Assembly: GCA_018815145.1 (NCBI GenBank)
Contig: JAHIYL010000225.1
Location: 1-10,087 of the forward strand
From: Nanobdellota archaeon
GTDB taxonomy: Archaea > Nanobdellota > Nanobdellia > Woesearchaeales > GW2011-AR15
DNA: 10,087 nucleotides
Direction: 5' to 3'
This document shows positions 1 through 4,718 of this stretch, in pieces; positions within the stretch are counted from its first letter, which is position 1, and each line of letters starts with the position of its first letter. The translations under genes were made by a program, and so were the position numbers. The notes below the pieces were generated by a model. It did not search any database. It worked only from the letters and a program-made list of their open reading frames with translations, and was not told the DNA's origin.

Positions 1-748
1 CTTCATTCATCTTCTTTATGACAAATGCTGCACCATTGGCATCTTTACCTGCACCTTTGCCCCAATAATCTTTTGCTGCACAATCTTCACCTGCAGTTGC
101 ATCTGGCTCGATTGCTCCACAGCATTTCTTCTTGCCATCGGGTTTAAAACCAATTACATCTTTACCTGCTGCACAATCTGCATCTATATCTACTACATCA
201 AAATCGACTCCATTCGCATCTTTCTTTACACCTTTGTTCCAATAATTCTTCAGCTCGCAATCATCGTAATCACCATCAAATTCACAATAATAGCATTTTT
301 GTGCACCGCAACCAGCATATTCTGTTACAGAACGACAAGCTTTTGCCTCTGCACTAGATGGATCAAGACATTTATATTCAAAATTATCATTTGGATAAGC
401 AGCCTCCATCTGGGCACATGTTCCCTGAACAAAATTGCCTGCTGCCATAACTTTGTATCCTTTGTCTGCAGCAGCTTCTATTTGAGCCTGCGTTGCACAA
501 CAACGACAGATTGTTCCTGAAGCAAAACTTCCGCATTGCCCTGTAGTTGTCAGTCCTGCACACGATCCTTCAGTTTTTGTTCCAGATGCACAATCATAGG
601 TATTATCTCCTCGAACAGCACCCATCGCTCCTTCTGTTCCAGTTGCTGGTTCAGGTGATGCTCCGCCTCCGCATGCACTCAGGAATACTGCCATTATCAT
701 TGTCATTGTGAAAAATATTGCCTTTATCATAAGTCCTTTGTCTTTCAT
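1..748 (-). CDS. Cysteine-rich secreted lipoprotein with internal repeat (3' end beyond window)
   Basis: The frame is open from ATG (748-746) to the left edge, giving 249 codons without a stop. Residues 1-25 are a signal peptide with a Lys-containing N-region and a hydrophobic core rich in Met, Ile and Phe. It ends in the lipobox L-S-A-C with Cys26, so the mature protein should be lipid-anchored outside the membrane. A Gly/Pro/Glu/Ala linker follows (27-49). From residue 53 there are about 15 cysteines (for example C81, C83, C84, C152, C155, C209, C210). A motif C-x2-K-[ND]-Y-W-x-K-G-x2-K-D-A-N-G occurs twice, starting at C164 and C223, 59 residues apart, so more copies may follow past the edge. 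A ribosome binding site GAGGG lies at 759-755 and a BRE/TATA promoter further upstream. I recognise no family. An extracellular disulfide-stabilised or metal-binding role is inference. Confidence 0.8.
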   Translation of the reverse strand, partial: MKDKGLMIKAIFFTMTMIMAVFLSACGGGASPEPATGTEGAMGAVRGDNTYDCASGTKTEGSCAGLTTTGQCGSFASGTICRCCATQAQIEAAADKGYKVMAAGNFVQGTCAQMEAAYPNDNFEYKCLDPSSAEAKACRSVTEYAGCGAQKCYYCEFDGDYDDCELKNYWNKGVKKDANGVDFDVVDIDADCAAGKDVIGFKPDGKKKCCGAIEPDATAGEDCAAKDYWGKGAGKDANGAAFVIKKMNE

Positions 749-784
749 TTAGTTCCCTCTTATTTCAGTTTTTTATTGTTATTG

Positions 785-832
785 AAAAATAGATAAAATA
801 TTATTTTACTTTTTACTATTTAAACTTTTCGA
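785..832 (-). promoter_or_regulatory. Promoter of the lipoprotein gene (BRE + TATA box)
   Basis: On the minus strand a purine-rich CGAAAAG (831-825) is followed directly by TTTAAATAG (824-816). This is the arrangement of an archaeal BRE/TATA element. Transcription would start about 25 nt downstream, near 795-790, giving a leader of about 45 nt that contains the GAGGG ribosome binding site. Assigned by pattern and position only. Confidence 0.5.
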
Positions 833-847
833 TTTGAAAAATGTCGT

Positions 848-866
848 GAAAAGCAACACTGTTGCT
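848..866 (-). terminator. Terminator-like hairpin downstream of the ATPase gene
   Basis: On the minus strand, AGCAAC-AGT-GTTGCT (866-852) forms a perfect 6-bp stem with a 3-nt loop and is followed at once by TTTTC. It lies about 78 nt past the ATPase stop codon and just before the lipoprotein promoter, where a transcript end is expected. An overlapping alternative stem, CACTG (857-861) with CAGTG (871-875), could compete with it. Archaeal termination depends mainly on U-tracts, and this tract is short, so the call is tentative. Confidence 0.35.
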
Positions 867-943
867 CAAGCAGTGACCTGAGTTTGGAAAAGAATTTTCA
901 AGTTAATGTAAAGTTCAGTTGCTGCAGTTTTCAAAATTCAATT

Positions 944-2272
944 TCAAAACATCAACAAAAACTGCCACAATGGAATATATCTGATCCTAAATCCCTCGTG
1001 TTCCTCAACATCTGACCTGTCTTTTGTTATGACAATACCATAATCCAGATTTTTCTTCCTGATGAATTGCTCCAATCCTGACACATTAAATGTTGTGTTT
1101 CTGTATTTTACTTCAATAGGTAAAATCATATCAGGTGTCCTAACAATGAAATCCACTTCATACCTATCCTTCCAGTAATAAATATTTTTGAATTTTCGTT
1201 TCAGGTTGCTATACACAATGTTCTCAATTATATGGCCTTCATCAATTTGCAGTATTATTGAACCAGGCAGTCCTGAATCAATGCAATATATCTTGCGGTC
1301 CTTGCGTATTGTACTTTTAAGAGAATCTGAATAAAAAGTTACAATATCAAACAAAAAAGATTTTTTCAGAAAATCTGTGTATTCAATGATTGTATCTGTA
1401 CTTACCTTGAAAATGTTTGAAAGCCCAGCATAATTGAATTGCTTACCTATATGCTTCATGAAATATACAGCTAGTTCTTCGATAGTATTGGCATTTCTTA
1501 AATTAAATACTTTTATTATATCTCTATATATAATATCATTGAAGTATTGCCTTAATTTGATTTTTCTCAGATCCTCTTTCAATGAAACAACTTCAGGAAA
1601 TCCACCTGAATTAATGTAATTTATCAAATTAATCTTTATTTCATCTTTTTTTGACAAAACATCAGCATTAATTTCAATTTCATTCATATTTGACTGATCC
1701 ATGGAAGACTTAAGTTTTAGATGAACTTTATTAATGGATAAGTATTCTCTGAATGAAAAAGGATAGATAAGAAAATCCAATTGCCGGCCAGTCAGTTTTT
1801 CTACTGAAGTTTTCTCGATCAGAAGTGTTGACGATCCAGAGAGAACAAATTTTAAGTTGGTTGAATCATAATATGTTTTTATCCATGAATCCCAGTTTTC
1901 AATATACTGCACTTCATCAAAAAACACAAATATATTCTCCTTTTTAAGGTTGCAGCCAACTAATTCCTGATAGTTATCAAGAATATCTTTGATAATAGTT
2001 TCTTTATTATGTAATGAAAGCCCACTGTCGTCAAGCTGAACATATAGTATCTTTTTTGGATCAATTTTTTTTTCAGTCAAAAGATAATTGATCGTCTGAT
2101 ACATCAATGTTGTTTTACCGCACCTCCTTATTCCCATGATTTTTAAAATTTCTCTGCTTGAAATAAACTTAAGAAGTTTATTGAGATAGTGTTCTCTGAT
2201 TAAACCAATTTTACTTTTATCAATTTTGTTTGTTGTCCACCACGGATTATAATTAGTCAGTATTTCTTTCAT
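944..2272 (-). CDS. AAA_14/DUF4143-type archaeal ATPase
   Basis: This 442-residue protein has the two-part layout of AAA_14/DUF4143 proteins, and its length is normal for them. The N-terminal P-loop ATPase shows Walker A GIRRCGKTT (47-55), Walker B IFVFFDE (114-120) and a sensor-like strand FVLSGSS (142-148). Around 265-310 is a probable winged-helix segment. The C-terminal DUF4143 part has E372-V-D374 and I-E387-V-K389, resembling the metal-binding core of PD-(D/E)XK nuclease folds. The family is common in archaea, often in many copies, and its biological role is not settled. The start at 2272 is required because the next Met (46) abuts Walker A. No ribosome binding site precedes it; with a TATA box about 28 nt upstream, the mRNA is probably leaderless. 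The gene stands alone, and its promoter carries twin palindromes suggesting repression. Possible self-regulation through the winged helix is speculation. Confidence 0.88.
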   Translation of the reverse strand: MKEILTNYNPWWTTNKIDKSKIGLIREHYLNKLLKFISSREILKIMGIRRCGKTTLMYQTINYLLTEKKIDPKKILYVQLDDSGLSLHNKETIIKDILDNYQELVGCNLKKENIFVFFDEVQYIENWDSWIKTYYDSTNLKFVLSGSSTLLIEKTSVEKLTGRQLDFLIYPFSFREYLSINKVHLKLKSSMDQSNMNEIEINADVLSKKDEIKINLINYINSGGFPEVVSLKEDLRKIKLRQYFNDIIYRDIIKVFNLRNANTIEELAVYFMKHIGKQFNYAGLSNIFKVSTDTIIEYTDFLKKSFLFDIVTFYSDSLKSTIRKDRKIYCIDSGLPGSIILQIDEGHIIENIVYSNLKRKFKNIYYWKDRYEVDFIVRTPDMILPIEVKYRNTTFNVSGLEQFIRKKNLDYGIVITKDRSDVEEHEGFRIRYIPLWQFLLMF

Positions 2273-2274
2273 TT

Positions 2275-2323
2275 AATCGATTATAATCGATTTAAATATA
2301 TAAATTTATCGATTATAATCGAT
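2275..2323 (-). promoter_or_regulatory. ATPase promoter: TATA box between two identical 16-bp palindromes
   Basis: The perfect palindrome ATCGATTATAATCGAT occurs at 2276-2291 (18 bp if 2275 and 2292 are included) and again at 2308-2323. The copies are 32 bp apart, close to three helical turns. Between them, the minus strand reads TTTATATATTTA (2304-2293), a good archaeal TATA box. Its centre is about 28 nt before the ATPase ATG. One palindrome therefore covers the initiation region and the other the BRE side, the expected layout for an operator pair that blocks TBP/TFB and polymerase. The regulator is unknown. Confidence 0.65.
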
Positions 2324-2386
2324 TTATTTTAAGAAAAATATAAATATAACCTATCACTTTGTGATTTGAATCATGAATAAATCAAG

Positions 2387-2410
2387 TGCAGACTGCGGTG
2401 ATTGTATTCA
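2387..2410 (+). repeat. Direct repeat copy 1 of the hisG start region
   Basis: This holds TGCAG, then 6 nt, then the 13-nt GTGATTGTATTCA (2398-2410). The same two blocks recur at 2753-2777 with 7 nt between them; there the 13-nt block begins exactly at the hisG GTG start codon. The repeats flank the tRNA-His gene. This copy may be a decayed duplicate of the hisG 5' end. Confidence 0.5.
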
Positions 2411-2518
2411 CCATCAAGAGCAATGATTCTCAAGTTAGTTTAAAAAATATTTTTCAAGACAAAAATTTTGGTTCTTGCGTAAGCTGCATTAAATCAAATT
2501 ATAATGAATCTAATCCAA

Positions 2519-2533
2519 ATTCATATCTTAAAG
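2519..2533 (+). promoter_or_regulatory. Possible TATA box of tRNA-His
   Basis: The AT-rich TTCATATCTTAAAG stretch is centred about 26-28 nt before position 2552, just ahead of the tRNA 5' end (G-1 at 2554). That is the usual TATA-to-start distance in archaea. The match to a TATA consensus is only moderate and no clear BRE precedes it. Confidence 0.35.
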
Positions 2534-2590
2534 TCAAATCCAAATCTCTTAACGGCGGCAGTGGTGTAGTGGCAGCACAGAGGACTGTGG

Positions 2591-2617
2591 TAAACCTTTG
2601 CAAAAGCTTTTACAGCA
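2591..2617 (+). other. tRNA-His intron 1 (27 nt, canonical position 37/38)
   Basis: A full bulge-helix-bulge motif is present. The anticodon stem is the outer helix. The central 4-bp helix pairs CTGT (2585-2588) with ACAG (2612-2615). The two 3-nt bulges are GGT (2589-2591) and CAA (2616-2618). The inner helix includes AAA/TTT (2592-2594 with 2609-2611) and a CTTT-GCA-AAAG hairpin (2596-2606). Cutting after the second nucleotide of each bulge joins G37 (2590) to A38 (2618). The enzyme would be the archaeal tRNA splicing endonuclease. Confidence 0.9.
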
Positions 2618-2638
2618 ATCCTCCGGCGCGGGTTCAAT

Positions 2639-2671
2639 TGAGCAATACTCCAGAAGAGTACACTCTGAAAG
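2639..2671 (+). other. tRNA-His intron 2 (33 nt, T-loop position 59/60)
   Basis: The T stem is the outer helix. The central 4-bp helix pairs TTCA (2633-2636) with TGAA (2666-2669). The bulges are ATT (2637-2639) and AGT (2670-2672). The inner helix pairs GAG (2640-2642) with CTC (2663-2665) and is topped by an ACTC-CAGAA-GAGT hairpin (2647-2659). Cutting after the second bulge nucleotide joins T59 (2638) to T60 (2672) and restores a normal 7-nt T loop. This is a non-canonical intron position. Confidence 0.88.
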
Positions 2672-2730
2672 TCCCGCCTGCCGCCCTTCCTTTTCTTACA
2701 GAAGATAATAATGATAAAAACAAAATATAC

Positions 2731-2767
2731 GGAGGTCTCAATATGTTGGACTTGCAGGTAAGCAGTG
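2731..2767 (+). promoter_or_regulatory. hisG translation start region with two competing ribosome binding sites
   Basis: A strong GGAGGT (2731-2736) sits 6 nt before ATG 2743, but that ATG is not in the hisG frame. The hisG GTG at 2765 has only a weaker AGGT (2756-2759), 5 nt upstream. An in-frame TAA at 2759-2761 rules out any earlier hisG start. hisG translation may therefore depend on ribosomes loaded at 2743. Confidence 0.55.
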
Positions 2768-2817
2768 ATTGTATTCATTGTGCTTCCAAAGAATTCTTCA
2801 CTTCAAAGGTATGTTAA
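2743..2817 (+). CDS. Possible 24-codon leader ORF overlapping the hisG start
   Basis: ATG 2743 follows the best ribosome binding site in the region and opens a 24-codon frame that ends in TAA at 2815-2817, 53 nt inside hisG in another frame. The peptide has three Cys and one His, so it is not a classical His-rich attenuator leader. It could couple translation to hisG, or it could be the original hisG start separated from its frame by a 1-nt insertion. The matching repeat at 2387-2410 has one nucleotide fewer at the equivalent place, which favours the second idea slightly. Confidence 0.3.
   Translation: MLDLQVSSDCIHCASKEFFTSKVC
2753..2777 (+). repeat. Direct repeat copy 2, containing the hisG start codon
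   Basis: This holds TGCAG, 7 nt, then GTGATTGTATTCA (2765-2777), which encodes hisG residues 1-4. It matches copy 1 at 2387-2410 except for the spacer, which is one nucleotide longer here. Confidence 0.5.
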
Positions 2818-3364
2818 GCAGGCACTGCTCTTCCTGGATGCACAGGCCAATGAAAAGCTTGAAGTGCGTGGTGAGGACATATCATTCTTTGTAAAAGAGC
2901 TTATCAGGAAAGGCAGAGATGCAATAGGCCTGACAGGAGAGGACCTTTTCAGAGAATGGAAACTGCGCGAGCGTGAGACTGAGCTTGTCATACTCAAGAA
3001 GATAGGCTGGAACGACGAAAAAGCATTGTTCAATAAGCCTGTCCTTTCCCTGATAGGGCCAAAAGATAAAAGCATAGAATTCCTTCCAAAAGAACTCTCT
3101 GTTGCAATACCTGAAAAATACAAGACCATTGCGAAAAAATATCTCAATTTCTATGAGCAGCGCGGGTATACATTCAAAAAGATATATCTTAAAGGACAGG
3201 TTGAGACTACCTGTTCAATAGGTATCTCTGACCTGGCCATTGATATTGTGTATTCCGGAAAGACCATTGAAAAGCTGGGTCTTTCTGTCTATGACAAGAT
3301 CTTTAAATCCAATTTTGTCATAATCGGAAAAAAGAGAATTGATCCTAAAGGAGGAAGAATCTGA
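2765..3364 (+). CDS. hisG: ATP phosphoribosyltransferase, short form
   Basis: HisG catalyses the first step of histidine synthesis, joining ATP and PRPP to give phosphoribosyl-ATP. The 199-residue protein matches the catalytic domains of HisG from its first residues. Residues 55-62 (GLTGEDLF) fit the family's G-x-x-G-x-D-L segment. The PRPP-binding region is SDLAIDIVYSGKTI (155-168). It ends without the ACT-like regulatory domain of long HisG (about 290 residues), so it is the short type. In bacteria that type works with HisZ, which is not seen here. The N-terminal segment normally reading P-x-KGR-L is PKNSSLQ (8-14), lacking the usual GR. The GTG start is forced by an in-frame TAA just upstream and matches where homologues begin. 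The gene is first in the operon, and its TGA overlaps the hisD ATG by one base. Confidence 0.88.
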   Translation: MIVFIVLPKNSSLQRYVKQALLFLDAQANEKLEVRGEDISFFVKELIRKGRDAIGLTGEDLFREWKLRERETELVILKKIGWNDEKALFNKPVLSLIGPKDKSIEFLPKELSVAIPEKYKTIAKKYLNFYEQRGYTFKKIYLKGQVETTCSIGISDLAIDIVYSGKTIEKLGLSVYDKIFKSNFVIIGKKRIDPKGGRI

Positions 3365-4668
3365 TGATTAGAACCATTGAACTAAATAAAGAGAAGAGTC
3401 TTGCCAGAAAAATATTTACACGGAAAAAAATAGACACTAGTATGGTTGAAGAGAGTGTCAGAACAATAATCAATGAAGTAAAAGAAAACAAGGACCAAGC
3501 ATTATTCTCACTGACAAAAAAGTTTGACAACATGGATCTCACCACAGAGAACATGATGGTATCAAAACAGGAAATAACCGACGCTTATGCAAACCTTACA
3601 AAGACACAGATCACTGCAATCAAAAAGGCTGCAAAAAACATCTTCAGATTTGCAGAGAGCCAGATGCCAAAGGAATTCTTCAAAAGCTTTGGGAAAGGAG
3701 TGCAGTTAGGTCAGATAATCAGACCTATCGATAAGGTCGGTCTCTATGTTCCTGCAGGAAATTATCCGCTTCCGTCAACAGTCCTTATGACAGCTATACC
3801 TGCAATTACTGCCGGATGCAAAGATATAATCATATGCACCCCTCCAAAGTTGGGAAATAACAGAGATGTTGCTGCTGCTGATGCTGTAATTGTTGCCGCA
3901 GATATACTTGGCATAAAAAGAATATTCAAGATTGGCGGAGCACAGGCAATAGCTGCCATGGCCCATGGGACAGAGATAATCCCTAATGTCTACAAGATAA
4001 CAGGACCCGGAAATATCTATGTATCAACAGCAAAAAAGATGCTCTTTGGAAAAGTGGATATTGATATCCCGGCAGGCCCTTCAGAAGTTATGATAATAGC
4101 AGATGAAAAAGCAGATCCCATATATATAGCTGCAGATATGCTTGCACAGGCTGAGCACGATGAGCTTGCAGCGGCAATAGCAGTGACTGACTCAAAGAAA
4201 CTGGCAGAAAGAATTGCTATTGAATTGGAAAAACAGCTTCTGAACCTTCAAAAAAAAAACAGGAAGATTGCAGAAAAATCAATCGAAGACTATGGTGCAA
4301 TTGTCATTGCAGACAATATTGCTCAAGCGATTGAGCTTGCGAATGAGTTCGCACCTGAGCACCTGGAGATACAGGTTGATGGATTCAATGACCTTGAAAA
4401 AATAAAGAACGCAGGCTCTGTATTCTTAGGCAAATATTCAGTTGAAGCTGCAGGGGATTATGCGAGCGGCCCAAACCATACTCTACCGACAGCAGGATTT
4501 GCAAAGATGCGGGGAGGCCTCTCTGTATATGACTACGTGAAGATCATCTCTGTCCAGGAATTAGACAAGAACGGACTTGGCAGAATGAAAAAAACAATAA
4601 CAGCTCTTGCAGAGATGGAATCCTTGATTGCACACAGGAATTCAGTTGAAGTGAGGTTTGAAGATTGA
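3364..4668 (+). CDS. hisD: Histidinol dehydrogenase
   Basis: HisD performs the last two steps, oxidising L-histidinol through the aldehyde to L-histidine with two NAD+ and a bound zinc. At 434 residues it has the normal length. Zinc ligands are visible as Q262 and H265 (in AQAEH), D365 (in EAAGDYASGPNH) and H424 (in AHRNSVEVRF). The catalytic pair E332-H333 sits in FAPEHLEI. The family motif around KITGPGNIYV (211-220) and DIPAGPSE (234-241) is intact, so the enzyme should be active. A ribosome binding site GGAGG (3350-3354) lies 9 nt before the ATG, inside the end of hisG. The one-base overlap (TGATG) implies translational coupling with hisG. The next gene follows after 50 nt. Confidence 0.96.
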   Translation: MIRTIELNKEKSLARKIFTRKKIDTSMVEESVRTIINEVKENKDQALFSLTKKFDNMDLTTENMMVSKQEITDAYANLTKTQITAIKKAAKNIFRFAESQMPKEFFKSFGKGVQLGQIIRPIDKVGLYVPAGNYPLPSTVLMTAIPAITAGCKDIIICTPPKLGNNRDVAAADAVIVAADILGIKRIFKIGGAQAIAAMAHGTEIIPNVYKITGPGNIYVSTAKKMLFGKVDIDIPAGPSEVMIIADEKADPIYIAADMLAQAEHDELAAAIAVTDSKKLAERIAIELEKQLLNLQKKNRKIAEKSIEDYGAIVIADNIAQAIELANEFAPEHLEIQVDGFNDLEKIKNAGSVFLGKYSVEAAGDYASGPNHTLPTAGFAKMRGGLSVYDYVKIISVQELDKNGLGRMKKTITALAEMESLIAHRNSVEVRFED

Positions 4669-4718
4669 AATGAAATTTAAAATTATCAAAGATAAATATT
4701 CAGATTGGTGAAATCAAA

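Larger units (their letters stand above)
2324..2553. other. Intergenic region between the ATPase promoter and tRNA-His
   Basis: I see no convincing gene. A short inverted repeat ATCAC-TTT-GTGAT lies at 2353-2365. The sequence at 2387-2410 matches the hisG start region at 2753-2777 (see the repeat entries). A weak TATA-like stretch for the tRNA is near 2521-2532. The plus-strand reading frame opening with GTG at 2386 continues through the tRNA acceptor stem and both introns, so it is not treated as coding. Confidence 0.5.
2554..2685 (+). tRNA. tRNA-His (anticodon GTG) with two BHB introns
   Basis: The gene folds completely once introns at 2591-2617 and 2639-2671 are removed, leaving 72 nt. 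G-1 (2554) pairs with C73 (2685), the identity element of tRNA-His, and here it is encoded. The acceptor stem GCGGCAG/CTGCCGC (2555-2561, 2678-2684) has seven perfect pairs. U8 is 2562 and A14 is 2568. The D stem GTGT/GCAC is at 2564-2567 and 2575-2578, with G18-G19 at 2571-2572. The anticodon stem GAGGA/TCCTC is at 2580-2584 and 2619-2623, with anticodon GTG at 2587-2589. A 4-nt variable loop (2624-2627) precedes the T stem GCGGG/CCCGC (2628-2632, 2673-2677), and the T loop reads TTCAATT after splicing. CCA is not encoded. hisG starts 79 bp downstream with no clear promoter between, so co-transcription with the his operon is possible. The T-loop intron interrupts the B-box region, so simple tRNA searches could miss the gene. 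Confidence 0.93.

Noticed and set aside
2521..2778. Minus-strand 85-codon reading frame
   Set aside because: It is the antisense of the tRNA-His gene and the hisG leader, with no ribosome binding site or recognisable domain.
2386..2817. A 143-codon plus-strand reading frame that could be a protein gene
   Set aside because: It starts with GTG without a ribosome binding site and runs through the tRNA-His exons and both introns. Only its last 24 codons, from ATG 2743, have a proper start signal.
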